Assembly: GCA_025354565.1 (NCBI GenBank)
Contig: JANXMQ010000108.1
Span: forward strand, 1 to 56,216
DNA: 56,216 nt
Direction of reading: 5' to 3'
Origin: Akkermansiaceae bacterium
GTDB lineage: Bacteria; Verrucomicrobiota; Verrucomicrobiia; Verrucomicrobiales; Akkermansiaceae
The notes under the pieces were generated by a model. The model ran no database searches. It had not been told where the DNA came from and saw only the letters and a program-made list of their open reading frames with translations. The position numbers and the translations under genes are program-made. This document shows, one piece after another, positions 27,146-36,952 of the stretch. Positions within the stretch are counted from its first letter, which is position 1, and each line of letters begins with the position of its first letter.

Positions 27146-28813
27146 TTATCTGGCTTCCGACCGCAACGGGTGCTTGCTGCGGCTTTGGAAACACAGCGCC
27201 ACGGCGACGGTGGTCATCGTACCTGCCATGATCCGCCACGGGAATTCGATCACCGGCAGCCACTCGAAATTCTGATAGAGCGGGTGGTCCGGGTTGTCGT
27301 CGAACATTTTCCACACGTCGTTGGGCAGGTTGCTCAGATACGCCACCACCAGAATCCCGGCGACCATCGCGATGGGATTTCCGATTTCACTGCCGCGTGA
27401 CTTGGTGAACAGCGCGACGATGAAAATTCCTAACAGCGATCCGTAAGTGTAGCCGAAGCTGCCCAGAATGATGCCGATGATGCTCAAAGCGGGGTTCTTC
27501 GCTTTCACAAACGCCGTCGCCAGACCCACGAATATCAGCACAAGCGCGAAGGCGATGGTGCTGAGCTTGATGACCCGCACCCGCGCCTGATCGTTCTCGG
27601 GAGTCTTGAACCAGCGGAAATGGAAATCCCGTGAGTAGCTGGTCGCCAGCGCGTTCATCGCCGTGCCGAGCGAACCCATCGTGGTCGCTAACACCCCGGC
27701 GATGACCAGTCCGCGCAGGCCGCCGGGCATGACGTTCACGACGAAATACGGAAAAATCCGCGTGTTATCCGGCCCCTTGGGCGTCATCGGCAGCGCGGGA
27801 TCTTGCACGACATGACCGTAATAAACCGCCAGCAAGATGCCAATGGTTAGAACGGCGAAAGTCACTGGTATGTCGGCCAAGCCGGATAAAATCGTGGCCA
27901 CCGCGCTCTGGCGCTTGTTCTTCGCGGTGAGCATCCGTTGCACCATGTCTTGATCCGTGCCGTGCGTTGCCAGCGTGACGAAAAGCGATCCGAACAACGC
28001 ACACCACACCGTGTATTCGCTTTCTAACACGCTCTTGATGCCTCCCCATGCGGCACCGTATTTCGCTACGAACTCTGCTTTCGGCGGCTCATCACCGGAC
28101 CATTGCCAGAGGATTAAATCGTGCGGTCCGGTGAGCTGCATTTTCGCCCCTTCCCAGCCACCCGGAATGTGGCCTAACAAATACCAGACTGAGAAACCCA
28201 GCGCCCCGAACAGCACCGCGATTTGCAATACGTCGGTCCAGATCACCGCCTTGATCCCGCCGATGGCCGTGTAAGCGGCGGTGAGGATGGAAATTATAAC
28301 CAACGCCCCTCCGGTGACCCAGAATTGCTCCCAGTTGTCCAAGGGTTTCCCCGGATTCATCTGGTTCCAAAGCACCACCACTAACAAGGTCGGCACCCAC
28401 AGCCGCGAGCCGCTGGCCAGCGAACGCGTCACTAGAAAAATCACGCTCGCCATGCTCCGCGTGCGCGGGCCGAAGCGGATTTCCAGAAATTCATAAATGC
28501 TCACCACGTTGTATTTATAATATGCAGGGATGAACACCGCGCTCACCACCAGCCGTGCTAACAGATAGCCCGCCATCAATTGCGCATAGGTGTAATTTCG
28601 CAGCTTGAAACCCTCCCCCGGGGTGCCGAAAAACGTCCCCGCGCTGATTTCCGAAGCGAGGATCGAGGCCAGCACCGCCCACCAGGGGATCGACCGTCCG
28701 CCTAGCGCGAAATCCGCCACATCCTTGTTCCGCCGACTAAAATGCGCGCCGATACCGATGATGATGGCGAAATAAATTCCGATGATAACCCCATCTAACA
28801 CTAATGCCGACAT
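27146..28813 (-). CDS. Sodium/solute symporter (SSS family)
   Basis: Integral membrane transporter, 555 aa from the ATG at 28813, which starts directly before the first helix (MSALVLDGVIIGIYFAIIIG). About 13 hydrophobic segments are visible, with the family motif region ADFALGGRSIPWWAVLASILASEISAGTF (split here: ADFALGGRSIPWW, then SEISAGTFFG) and RFGPRTRSMAS. SSS proteins couple Na+ entry to uptake of sugars, amino acids, vitamins or anions; the substrate cannot be read from this sequence. A soluble insertion (about 215-265) between helices is longer than usual. The gene is 45 bp downstream of the exonuclease gene on the same strand. Confidence 0.92.
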   Translation of the reverse strand: MSALVLDGVIIGIYFAIIIGIGAHFSRRNKDVADFALGGRSIPWWAVLASILASEISAGTFFGTPGEGFKLRNYTYAQLMAGYLLARLVVSAVFIPAYYKYNVVSIYEFLEIRFGPRTRSMASVIFLVTRSLASGSRLWVPTLLVVVLWNQMNPGKPLDNWEQFWVTGGALVIISILTAAYTAIGGIKAVIWTDVLQIAVLFGALGFSVWYLLGHIPGGWEGAKMQLTGPHDLILWQWSGDEPPKAEFVAKYGAAWGGIKSVLESEYTVWCALFGSLFVTLATHGTDQDMVQRMLTAKNKRQSAVATILSGLADIPVTFAVLTIGILLAVYYGHVVQDPALPMTPKGPDNTRIFPYFVVNVMPGGLRGLVIAGVLATTMGSLGTAMNALATSYSRDFHFRWFKTPENDQARVRVIKLSTIAFALVLIFVGLATAFVKAKNPALSIIGIILGSFGYTYGSLLGIFIVALFTKSRGSEIGNPIAMVAGILVVAYLSNLPNDVWKMFDDNPDHPLYQNFEWLPVIEFPWRIMAGTMTTVAVALCFQSRSKHPLRSEAR

Positions 28814-28858
28814 GCGCGGGATGTTACGGCTCCCAGCCACCGATCCAAGCCCCAAGTT

Positions 28859-29473
28859 TCACCCGCCATCCGCGCCATCCCCGTCCTTCAACGCGTGGAA
28901 AACCCGGATCGCCGCGTAGGCGTCGTTGGCGGCATACACCAGTTGACCATCCGACAGCTCCCGCGCCGACCAGTTCGACGTGGTGACGGATTTCGATTTC
29001 GCGAGCTTGCGTTGGAAAAGGATGGCGATGGCGGATTTCGCGCCTATCGGATTGCGGTAGCCGAGCTGCCGAAACGACTTGTCCAGGTCCACGATCGCGG
29101 CGGGACGGACGCCATAGCGGCTGTAAATTTGGTGGAGATCCCCATCCAGGCCGAAGCCGATTTTCGTGACTTTTGGGGATTCCAACAGTTCGACAATCGC
29201 CGCCTTACTCGCCGCGATGTGCGCTTGGAAAATGAAGGCTTTCTCCCGCGTGGCGAATTGCAGGACGTGCGGCCCTTCGGATTTCTGGCCTTTGAGGAAA
29301 GTCGGCTTGGACTCGGTATCGAAGCCCACTTCGCCTGCGAGCAGGATTTCCGCCACCGCCTGAGCGGCTTGGTGTGCGTTTTTCACGACGAAAATACAAT
29401 CCAGCCCGAGCCCGACAAATGGCTCCATTGCGGCGATGTCAGCCTTCGGTGGCGGGGTCTTGGGATCGGTCAT
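28859..29473 (-). CDS. WRN-type 3'-5' exonuclease (DEDDy)
   Basis: 204 aa from the ATG at 29473 (MTDPKTPPPK); an earlier ATG at 29530 adds an atypical stretch. The DnaQ/RNase D-like fold has Exo I with D52 and E54 (GFDTES), Exo II with a conserved Asp near 112 (KIGFGLDGDL) and Exo III YAANDAYAA with the Tyr/Asp pair of the DEDDy class. The Exo II form is closest to the Werner-syndrome-type exonuclease family rather than to full RNase D; the C-terminal HRDC domain of RNase D is absent. It probably trims 3' ends of DNA or RNA. Confidence 0.85.
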   Translation of the reverse strand: MTDPKTPPPKADIAAMEPFVGLGLDCIFVVKNAHQAAQAVAEILLAGEVGFDTESKPTFLKGQKSEGPHVLQFATREKAFIFQAHIAASKAAIVELLESPKVTKIGFGLDGDLHQIYSRYGVRPAAIVDLDKSFRQLGYRNPIGAKSAIAILFQRKLAKSKSVTTSNWSARELSDGQLVYAANDAYAAIRVFHALKDGDGADGG

Positions 29474-29744
29474 ATGAAGCAGAGGGTCGCCAAGACCAAC
29501 GCCTCGGAATGCCCATGATGGATGGTCCACCGGCGCGAATCAAGCGAATGGTGTTAGGCCGTCCGCTTTAGCTGCCCCACGTAGCGGCGATCACCGGTCG
29601 CCGCGAAACTCCGATCGGCCGTGCCTCGTTGCCCGAGGGCTGTTCAGACCTTATCGACGCCTATAAAATTCGTTCCGCGTCGCAACAGGAGCGATCTCGG
29701 TTCAGGCTGCGGATTTCCGCACGACCTCATGATTCCTTGGCGTC

Positions 29745-30308
29745 TCACCTCAGCCGTTTCTTCTTCGGATTCCGGCTTTTGCCACCGAATACCACGTCCT
29801 TGATGTCGAAGGCTTCCGGGTTGTATTCGCCGCGATACCAACCGATCTGGCCGGTAAGCGCTTCCATGTATTGAAAGACCCCGCCGAAGTCTTCCGGCGG
29901 GCAGGCCCGCGCGCCGCCGATCATTTTCGGTCCGGGCTCGTCGCCGGGCTCCTTCGCTTCGATGACAACCTCGTGGATCCAGTCCTCGGCGAAGTCGTAG
30001 CGATAGAGCAAGCGCATCGGCAGCCGCTTTTTCCCCACATAGTCGGCCAGCGTCAGTGTTAGTTCGTTTTGAAACTCCCCACCGGGCGGCACCTGATCTT
30101 CAAGACCGATCGGGCCGATCACATCGGTCAGGCGTTTGCCTTTGCCGTGGCGGAATTCGTGCGGATGCTTGTTGTCCCAGCCCATCGCGTCCTGAATCGC
30201 GTCACTGAGTTGGAGGAAGCTGTATGACGCCGGGATCGAAAATTTCCGCCAGATCTGCGGGGTGATTTGGTAAAGGAAAACTTGGATGACGAAACGCGGT
30301 GCACTCAT
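29745..30308 (-). CDS. Plasmid pRiA4b ORF-3-like protein
   Basis: 187 aa from the ATG at 30308 (MSAPRFVIQVFL). The family pattern is clear: IQVFLYQITPQIWRKFSIP, FLQLSDAIQDAMGWDNKHPHEF, and the C-terminal VIEAKEPGD with YRGEYNPEAFDI. The family is widespread and of unknown function, often found near mobile or repair genes. The gap downstream (29474-29744) contains a small GGCGA/TCGCC hairpin at about 29585-29601 and nothing else I recognise. Confidence 0.85.
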   Translation of the reverse strand: MSAPRFVIQVFLYQITPQIWRKFSIPASYSFLQLSDAIQDAMGWDNKHPHEFRHGKGKRLTDVIGPIGLEDQVPPGGEFQNELTLTLADYVGKKRLPMRLLYRYDFAEDWIHEVVIEAKEPGDEPGPKMIGGARACPPEDFGGVFQYMEALTGQIGWYRGEYNPEAFDIKDVVFGGKSRNPKKKRLR

Positions 30309-30373
30309 GCGGCCAGCGTAGGCGGACGGGCAGGGTCTTCGCAAGACATGAAAGGCTTGGACTTTTTTTCATT

Positions 30374-31357
30374 TCAGGCCATCACCGCAGGCCGCACCGC
30401 CACTTCGTCGCCCACGCTCAGGCCGAGCTCGTCAAGCTGCTTGCGGGAGAGTTCGACATCAAGAAACTGGCCGTCGCCGAGTTTAACAGTTAAAGTGGCG
30501 ATGGGACCGGCGGAGAACAAGTGTTGGACGCGGGCCAGCGAATCCGTGGCCGGATCGAACTCGGCGGCGAAGAGGACGTCGATCTCGTGGGGGCGGACGT
30601 ATCTGACGTCCTGGCCGGCGTGCAGTTTGTTGACGTTGCCAAGGAACTCGTAAACGAAGGGGCTGCGGGGATTATCATAGACGGTCTGTGGCTCGCCGAC
30701 CTGCTCGATGCGGGCGTTGCGCATGACGACAACCTGGTCGGAGAGTTCGAGGGCCTCCTCCTGATCGTGGGTCACGAAGAGCGTGGTGAGGCCAATTTCA
30801 TCATGAAACTGCCGCAGCCAGCGCCTGAGATCCTTGCGGACCTGGGCATCGAGGGCGCCAAAGGGTTCGTCTAACAACAAGACTTTCGGGCGGATGGCGA
30901 GGGCGCGGGCGAGGGCGACGCGCTGGCGCTGGCCGCCGGAGAGTTCGTGCGGGCGCCGCTGGTCGAGACCTTCGAGTTTCACCAGTTTCAGCAATTCCAT
31001 CACCCGATCGCGGATCTCGGATTTCTGCGGGCGCGCGGCGCGCGGGAGGACGCTGAGGCCGAAGGCGATGTTCTGGGCCACCGTCATGTGCCGGAACAGG
31101 GCGTAGTGTTGAAAAACGAAACCAACGCCGCGCCTGCCAGCCGGGATGTCGCCCACATCCTCGCCGTGGAAGGCTATTTTACCCGGTCCGGGATCGGCGA
31201 ACTCGAGGCCGGCGACGATGCGTAACAGGGTGGTTTTGCCGGAACCAGACGGACCTAACAGCGCGGTGAGCGAGCCGTCCGGAACTTCGAGCGAGACATT
31301 TTCCAAGGCGGTGTATGCGCCGAAGGTTTTGGTGATGGATTGGATGGAGATGGACAT
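30374..31357 (-). CDS. cysA: Sulfate/thiosulfate ABC transporter ATPase CysA
   Basis: 327-aa nucleotide-binding subunit. Walker A GPSGSGKT (35-42), signature LSGGQRQR, Walker B LLLDEPFG and a switch His (VTHDQEEA) are all present. A C-terminal TOBE-type domain (about 245-327) has [10 protein letters not shown]. CysA powers import of sulfate or thiosulfate through CysT and CysW. Sequence and operon position (last gene after sbp-cysT-cysW) both support sulfate specificity over other CysA-like importers. It is slightly shorter than E. coli CysA, the difference lying in the C-terminal domain. Confidence 0.93.
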   Translation of the reverse strand: MSISIQSITKTFGAYTALENVSLEVPDGSLTALLGPSGSGKTTLLRIVAGLEFADPGPGKIAFHGEDVGDIPAGRRGVGFVFQHYALFRHMTVAQNIAFGLSVLPRAARPQKSEIRDRVMELLKLVKLEGLDQRRPHELSGGQRQRVALARALAIRPKVLLLDEPFGALDAQVRKDLRRWLRQFHDEIGLTTLFVTHDQEEALELSDQVVVMRNARIEQVGEPQTVYDNPRSPFVYEFLGNVNKLHAGQDVRYVRPHEIDVLFAAEFDPATDSLARVQHLFSAGPIATLTVKLGDGQFLDVELSRKQLDELGLSVGDEVAVRPAVMA

Positions 31358-31378
31358 GGGGAAGGAGCATTTCAGGGT

Positions 31379-32308
31379 TCAGTGTTTGCCTGAGGCGTCG
31401 TGGCCGGAGAAGTATTCGACTGCGGTTTTCAGGCTGAGGGTGACGAGGGCGAGGAAGGCTAACAGCGTGGCGCAGGCGAAGGCGGCGCTGAACTGGTATT
31501 CGTTGTAGAGCACCTCGACGTGGAGCGGCAGGGTGTTGGTTTCTCCCCGGATGTGGCCGGAAACCACCGAAACCGCACCAAATTCACCCATGGCGCGGGC
31601 GTTGCAGAGCAGCACGCCGTAGAGCAGGCCCCACTTGATGTTAGGCAGGGTGACGCGGAAAAACACATGCCAACCCCGGGCGCCGAGCGTGACGGCAGCC
31701 TCCTCTTGATCACTGCCTTGCGTTTCCATCAGCGGGATCAACTCGCGGGCGACGAAGGGAAACGTGACAAACGTGGTGGCGATGACAATGCCCGGCAGCG
31801 CAAAAATGATCTTCGGGTCCGCCAGCCACACCGCCAGATCCGAGAACAACCAACCGAATCCTTGATACTCCGCGAGCGAGGCGGCGAGGTGGGCGGCGGG
31901 TGCGAAGGCGTCCGCCATCGCGGACTGGGGAAACCAACCCTTCGCCCCGAATAACATGACCCAAACCAACCCGGCGATGACCGGGGAAACGGCGAAGGGC
32001 AAATCGATGAGCGAGACTAACAGCGATCGGCCCTTGAAGCGGAATTTGGTCACCAACCACGCAGCGGAAACTCCGAACAGGGTGTTGAGCGGCACCGAAA
32101 CTCCGGCGGCGATCAGTGTGAGCTTGATGGCTGATAGTGCGGCTTCCTCATGCAGCGAGGCGAGGAAAACCTCCCAGCCCTTGCGAAAAGCTTCCGCAAA
32201 AACGGCGGCCAGCGGGAGCAGCAGGAACAGGGCCAGCACCAGCACGGCGCAGGCAATGAGGAAAAGCCTAACAGGCGCAGACTCGGTAGTGACGGGGCGG
32301 TAGGACAT
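31379..32308 (-). CDS. cysW: Sulfate ABC transporter permease CysW
   Basis: 309-aa inner-membrane permease with about six helices and the EAA-type cytoplasmic loop ([23 protein letters not shown]) that contacts CysA. Other markers are the sulfate-permease motif [24 protein letters not shown] and the [10 protein letters not shown]-like [16 protein letters not shown]. It pairs with CysT to form the channel. The spacing of 6 bp to cysT and 21 bp to cysA indicates one transcript. Confidence 0.93.
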   Translation of the reverse strand: MSYRPVTTESAPVRLFLIACAVLVLALFLLLPLAAVFAEAFRKGWEVFLASLHEEAALSAIKLTLIAAGVSVPLNTLFGVSAAWLVTKFRFKGRSLLVSLIDLPFAVSPVIAGLVWVMLFGAKGWFPQSAMADAFAPAAHLAASLAEYQGFGWLFSDLAVWLADPKIIFALPGIVIATTFVTFPFVARELIPLMETQGSDQEEAAVTLGARGWHVFFRVTLPNIKWGLLYGVLLCNARAMGEFGAVSVVSGHIRGETNTLPLHVEVLYNEYQFSAAFACATLLAFLALVTLSLKTAVEYFSGHDASGKH

Positions 32309-32314
32309 GAGGTG

Positions 32315-33199
32315 TTAGTTGTTCTGCCAGTTGAGCCGGCGTTGCAGCAGATTGATCAGGAAAAGCAGGGTGAAGGAGACGATCAACATCCCGGCGGCGA
32401 TGACGGCGGCGGCTTCGTATTTGAATTGCTCCAACTGCGCGACGACCAGCAGCGGCAGGATTTCGGTTTTCATCGGCAGGTTTCCCGAAATGAAAATGAC
32501 CGAACCGTATTCACCGATGGCCCGAGCGAAGGCGAGAGTGAAGCCGGTGATGAGTGCCGGGATGAACATCGGCAAAATCACCCGCCGAAAGACCGTCCAG
32601 CGGCCCGCGCCGAGCGTCGCGGCGGCTTCCTCGTATTCGCTGCTGAAATCCTCCATCACCGGTTGCAGCGTCCTAACAACGAAGGGAAACCCGATGAAGG
32701 TGAGCGCGATGAACACGCCAAGCGGACTGTAGGCAGCACCTTTGTCCGCCCAATCCTGGATGACCTCACCCCACCAACCGGTCGGCGCGTAGGTGGCCTG
32801 AATCCACAGCGCGGCTTGCGAAATATACTGTCCGACCCAGCCGTGTGGCGCGTAAATCTGCGTCAGGGTGATGCCCGCGACGGCGGTGGGCAGAGCGAAA
32901 GGCAGATCCACCATGGCGTCTAACAACCTTCGGCCGGGAAAGCGGTAACGGACGAGCACCCAAGTGACGAGGAGGCCTAACACCGTGCTAACCGTTGCCG
33001 CCGCGGCACTGGCACCGAAGGTCAGCTTGGCCGCCGCGATAATCCGCTCGGATGTTAGGATTTGCCACCACTGGCTCGCGCCGAGTCTGGCCGCCTTGAG
33101 AAACAAGGCGGCGAGCGGGATGAGAATGATTAGACTCAGGTAGCTGATGGTGAATCCCATCGACAGCCCGAATCCGGGAATAACGCGTCGCTTTGGCAT
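32315..33199 (-). CDS. cysT: Sulfate ABC transporter permease CysT
   Basis: 294 aa. The EAA loop ([21 protein letters not shown]) and the motif [17 protein letters not shown] identify CysT (also called CysU), the partner of CysW. Six membrane segments can be seen, starting [20 protein letters not shown]. The transporter carries sulfate or thiosulfate delivered by Sbp. Gap to sbp is 38 bp, to cysW 6 bp. Confidence 0.93.
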   Translation of the reverse strand: MPKRRVIPGFGLSMGFTISYLSLIILIPLAALFLKAARLGASQWWQILTSERIIAAAKLTFGASAAAATVSTVLGLLVTWVLVRYRFPGRRLLDAMVDLPFALPTAVAGITLTQIYAPHGWVGQYISQAALWIQATYAPTGWWGEVIQDWADKGAAYSPLGVFIALTFIGFPFVVRTLQPVMEDFSSEYEEAAATLGAGRWTVFRRVILPMFIPALITGFTLAFARAIGEYGSVIFISGNLPMKTEILPLLVVAQLEQFKYEAAAVIAAGMLIVSFTLLFLINLLQRRLNWQNN

Positions 33200-33237
33200 G
33201 TCCAGTGGCGGGGTTGGTTGTTAGAAGGCGGTCTGGC

Positions 33238-34266
33238 TCAATGACTGCCGTACACCTTGTCAAAGGTGCCGCCGTCATCGAAGTGGATTTTCTGCGCCTT
33301 GGCCCAGCCGCCGAAATCCTTGTCGATGGTGACGAGCGGGAGTTCCGGCAGTTTGTCATGATATTTCGCAGCGATGGCGGGATTGCGGGGGCGGTAGTAA
33401 TGTTTTCCGGCGAGTTCCTGGGCCTCGTCGGTGTAGAGGAATTCAAGATACGCCCGCGCGACCTCGGTGGTGCCGTGTTTGGTGGCGTTCTTCTCCACGA
33501 CGGCGACCGGTGGTTCCGCTAGAATACTGATAGATGGATAGACAATCTCGGTTTTACCGGGGAACTCTTTTTCGATCAGCCATGCCTCATTTTCCCATGA
33601 CAGGAAAACGTCGCCGATGCCGCGCTGGGCGAAGGTCGTCGTGGAGCCGCGTGCTCCGGTATCGAGAACCGGGACATTTTTGAAAAGCCTGGTCATGTAA
33701 TCGAGGATCTTCGTTTCATCCCCTGCGAACTGCTTGTTTGCCCAGGCCCAGGCTGCGAGATAGTTCCAGCGGGCACCGCCGGAGGTTTTCGGGTTGGGTG
33801 TGATAACTTGGACACCAGAAGTAGTTAGATCGGCCCAGTCTTTGATGCCTTTCGGGTTGCCCTTGCGCACCACGAAGACGATGGTGGACGTGTAAGGGGA
33901 GCTGTTGTTAGACAGTTTCGTCTGCCAGTCGGAAGGGACCAGTTTCGCCTCCTTCGCGAGGCTGTCAATGTCGCCGGCGAGCGCCAAGGTAACAACATCC
34001 GCTTGCAGTCCGTCGATCACCGAACGGGACTGTTTACCGGAGCCACCGTGGGATTGTTTGATATCGAGTGATTGTCCTGTTTTTGTCTGCCATACCTTTT
34101 GAAAGGCTTGGTTGATATCGAGATAAAACTCCCGGGTGGGATCGTATGAAACATTCAGCAAACTAATAGCTGGATTCCCGGTGCTGGCGGAGGATGTGGC
34201 CTTCTTGCAACTTGTCAGGGCGCAAAGAGCGGCGATGAAATAGAGGGCGAGAGATTTGGTTTTCAT
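33238..34266 (-). CDS. sbp: Sulfate-binding lipoprotein Sbp
   Basis: 342-aa solute-binding protein. A lipobox (LTSC, C20) predicts a lipid-anchored form, unlike the free periplasmic Sbp of enterobacteria. Family motifs present are [60 protein letters not shown] and the C-terminal [13 protein letters not shown]. It captures sulfate or thiosulfate for CysTWA. A paralogue with a large internal deletion lies two genes upstream at 35123-35596; this is the only complete copy here. Confidence 0.95.
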   Translation of the reverse strand: MKTKSLALYFIAALCALTSCKKATSSASTGNPAISLLNVSYDPTREFYLDINQAFQKVWQTKTGQSLDIKQSHGGSGKQSRSVIDGLQADVVTLALAGDIDSLAKEAKLVPSDWQTKLSNNSSPYTSTIVFVVRKGNPKGIKDWADLTTSGVQVITPNPKTSGGARWNYLAAWAWANKQFAGDETKILDYMTRLFKNVPVLDTGARGSTTTFAQRGIGDVFLSWENEAWLIEKEFPGKTEIVYPSISILAEPPVAVVEKNATKHGTTEVARAYLEFLYTDEAQELAGKHYYRPRNPAIAAKYHDKLPELPLVTIDKDFGGWAKAQKIHFDDGGTFDKVYGSH

Positions 34267-34275
34267 GAGATTGAG

Positions 34276-35058
34276 TTATGGTTTCGTTTGGATTCTGGCT
34301 TCAGCAGCCGCTAGAATGGAGAGGATGTCTTCAGAAGTGGCGGCGGTTTTCAAGAGATCAAGAGTGCCGCCGCGGAGGATGCGTGCGAGGCGCGCCAGAC
34401 CATGCAAATGCGAGCGGTCATCCGGCGTGCAAAGCAGGAAAAACATTGATGTGCCAGCGCCATCCTCACCACCGAAATCCACGGGGGTCGAGGTGCGTAG
34501 GAAGCAAAGGAACTGACGCTCGATGATGTCAGGAATCGGACGGCGGGGATGGCAAAGCGCGACGCCGCCGGGCATTGCAGTGCTGCACAGCGATTCACGG
34601 TCCAGGAGTGCTTCTAGCAACTGCGTTTTATCGAACAATAAGCCGGTGTCTGAGGCTAAATGGGTGAGTGAGCGGAGGACTTCCGATTTTTCGATGAGCG
34701 GAACATCGAGGGCGATGCCTGCGAGCGGCATGCGTGAGGCGAGACGGTCTGTTCGCAGGGTGCGGAAAACGCCATCCGCGAGCAGGGAGGACTCCATTTT
34801 TGTTTCCAACTGGGTCACGCGGGCGCTATCGAGTGACGGCATGTTGACCTCGATCCAGTCGAGCACATCATTGAGGCGGAATCGCAATTGTCCGTCGATT
34901 TCGAGGCTCGGCAGGCGATCCGCACGGACCAGACCCTCGATGGAATTCGACGACCAGCCAAGGTAGGTCGCAAGCTGGCTGACGGTGATGGTTCCCTTCA
35001 GCTTCACAGGTTTCATGTCGAGATTCGGGTTCATGGTGACGAGTTGATAGAAAAACAT
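34276..35058 (-). CDS. HTH plus PTS-EIIA-type regulator in the sulfate operon
   Basis: 260 aa with two parts. Residues about 18-75 are an excisionase/MerR-like helix-turn-helix (TITVSQLATYLGWSSNSIEGLVRADRLP, here quoted in parts: TITVSQLATYLGW, then SIEGLVRADRLP, and FRLNDVLDWIEV). Residues about 110-255 resemble PTS EIIA-Ntr/fructose type, with the active-site region GVALCHPR retaining the phosphorylatable His. EIIA-like domains in PTS proteins and regulators take phosphate from HPr or NPr. The gene is placed between the two sbp copies, 9 bp from the intact sbp. I infer that it ties sulfate uptake to PTS-Ntr signalling, but this is not known for the family. Confidence 0.8.
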   Translation of the reverse strand: MFFYQLVTMNPNLDMKPVKLKGTITVSQLATYLGWSSNSIEGLVRADRLPSLEIDGQLRFRLNDVLDWIEVNMPSLDSARVTQLETKMESSLLADGVFRTLRTDRLASRMPLAGIALDVPLIEKSEVLRSLTHLASDTGLLFDKTQLLEALLDRESLCSTAMPGGVALCHPRRPIPDIIERQFLCFLRTSTPVDFGGEDGAGTSMFFLLCTPDDRSHLHGLARLARILRGGTLDLLKTAATSEDILSILAAAEARIQTKP

Positions 35059-35122
35059 AATGGCTTCGTCCGCCGGGCCTGCAAAACCCGGTCGGACGGC
35101 TGTTTACAGCAACAGATAGAAT

Positions 35123-35596
35123 TTATTTTTTATAGATTTGATCGAAAGTGCCTCCGTCGTCGAAGTGGGTTTTCTGCGTGGTGCCGGATTGGGTGAGATC
35201 GCCCCAGTCCTTGATTCCCTTGGGATTTCCCTTCCGCACGACGAAAATGATCGCGGAGGTATAGGGAGAACTGTTTTCAGGGAACTTGGATTGCCAGTCT
35301 TGGGGAAGAAGATTCCCTTGTTGGGCGATCACGTCGATGTCACCGGACAATGCAAGCGTCACCACATCGGCACCAAGGCCGTCGATAACAGAGCGAGCTT
35401 GTTTACCTGATCCGCCGTGGGATTGTTTGACAACTAGGGATTTGCCCGTTTTTTCTTTCCATTGCTTGGCGAACGCCGCGTTGAACTCCTGATAGAATTC
35501 CCGAGTGGGATCATAGGAGACATTGAGCAGTTCGTCCGCAAAGACGCTGGAAACTACGAGGGATGACAATAATGCCGCTAATTTGAATGTTTTCAT
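35123..35596 (-). pseudogene. Sulfate-binding protein paralogue with internal in-frame deletion
   Basis: 157 aa: a signal peptide ([10 protein letters not shown]...SVFA), then [42 protein letters not shown], all aligning with residues 36 to about 150 of the intact Sbp. It then jumps straight to [18 protein letters not shown], the last 18 residues. About 170 residues, most of the second lobe, are missing, with the reading frame kept. The protein cannot form the two-lobed sulfate site. It may be a decaying gene, or a shortened protein kept for another role, because the ends and frame are intact. It sits 24 bp after the porin gene. Confidence 0.85.
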
Positions 35597-35620
35597 ATTC
35601 TTATGTTTAACGGTATTATG

Positions 35621-36844
35621 TTAGAACGAAAGGCGGACACCTGACAAAAGAGTGGTTCCATCGTAGGAATCCCCATTGGGGTTTTGGAGCCGCGCCCACT
35701 CCACACCGGTCATGAGCTTGAGTTTGTCGCCGTAAATGAAATACTGGAGCCCGCCGTAAACCGAGATGTAGGCATCGCCCACTCCTTTGTTCGAGGCGAC
35801 CTTCTTTTCGTATCTGGACTGATCAACCACTCCAAACGATCCGTCGCTGGCGGCATAAGAGAAACGACCTACCAATTGCAACGTCTTCGGAATGATGTCA
35901 TACGTTGGCTCGATGTAAAATCCGAACACGTCGCTACCATCATAAGCTCCCGGCTTGGTAGCGGGATCGCCACCAGTCGCATAGAAGCCCTCAAACACGA
36001 CTGACGCGTAGCCTTCCTTCACCCAGAAGGTGGTGGAGAGAATATCGTCGTATTTATTTAACACGAGATCGCCGGCCTCACGGTTGCTATGGAGCCAATC
36101 GAGATGAAATTCCGCCTTTTCGAGATTGAGCAGATGCTTGAAATCATATCCCACTCCGAGAGAGTAGGAAACCCCACCGGTGAAGTCACCAAACTCGCCA
36201 TCGCCGAAAGCTCCAGATGAGACTTTGGTCACAGGGTTGGCGGTGGTGGAGGGAGTGCTGTTCGTATAAACTCCGGCCCGCCAGATATAATCATCCGTGG
36301 TGCCTTCCACGGTCAACGCCCCGGCCCGGTTAATGCCGAGCTGGTTGAAAATTTGTGACCGCTCGAAGGTGGGCTCGGTATTGGTGGATTCCAACCAATC
36401 ATATTGGGCGATCAGTGGTTTGGTTTTACCAGCCGTGATAGTAAGCCATGATTTCGGCTTCCAACGGATATAGGCATCAACGAGTCCGTCATAGACATCA
36501 TTGAATTGATCATTGCTCTGGAAATCCAGACGGGCTTCCCATTTCTTATCGAAGAGTTTGGCATCGAAACCGAAGCGCGAGCGGCGGTCTTCCCAGTTGC
36601 TCTGGTGACCTTGGTCAGCATCGGTATCCCAGTATTGTCCTTGATAGCGGCCACGTAACTTGAACTCCTCAAGGTAGGGATTCATGTCATCTTTGTAGAG
36701 CGTGGCAAAGCCCCAGATTTGATCGAAAATGTTGGGTTCGACGAATTTTGTCGATTCGTCCTGCGCGTTCGCCAGCAAAGGGAACGAGGCCAATATTGAT
36801 AATGCGATAGTGCGTTTTGTGGTGGTTTTCTGTATTGTTATCAT
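35621..36844 (-). CDS. Outer-membrane porin of the sulfate locus (porin O/P-like)
   Basis: 407 aa from the ATG at 36844; an earlier frame start at 36952 runs through the leader RNA. A signal peptide (MITIQKTTTKRT...LLANA) precedes a mature protein with alternating beta-strand pattern throughout, ending with the C-terminal aromatic LLSGVRLSF typical of outer-membrane barrels. Blocks such as FGFDAKLFDKKWEARLDFQSND, split here as FGFDAKLF and KKWEARLDF, and KPKSWLTITAGKTKPLI match the phosphate-selective porin O/P family. The location in front of the sulfate transporter suggests passage of sulfate or other oxyanions. Confidence 0.85.
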   Translation of the reverse strand: MITIQKTTTKRTIALSILASFPLLANAQDESTKFVEPNIFDQIWGFATLYKDDMNPYLEEFKLRGRYQGQYWDTDADQGHQSNWEDRRSRFGFDAKLFDKKWEARLDFQSNDQFNDVYDGLVDAYIRWKPKSWLTITAGKTKPLIAQYDWLESTNTEPTFERSQIFNQLGINRAGALTVEGTTDDYIWRAGVYTNSTPSTTANPVTKVSSGAFGDGEFGDFTGGVSYSLGVGYDFKHLLNLEKAEFHLDWLHSNREAGDLVLNKYDDILSTTFWVKEGYASVVFEGFYATGGDPATKPGAYDGSDVFGFYIEPTYDIIPKTLQLVGRFSYAASDGSFGVVDQSRYEKKVASNKGVGDAYISVYGGLQYFIYGDKLKLMTGVEWARLQNPNGDSYDGTTLLSGVRLSF

Positions 36845-36952
36845 TGGATGTCTGCGTGGCGTCAGCGTCCGGTGGTCCGGTGAGTTTTCGCAGTTGGTTT
36901 TACTAATGCCCCTTGAGTAAGGTAGCTGGGCGGGAGATTTTGATAGATGCAT

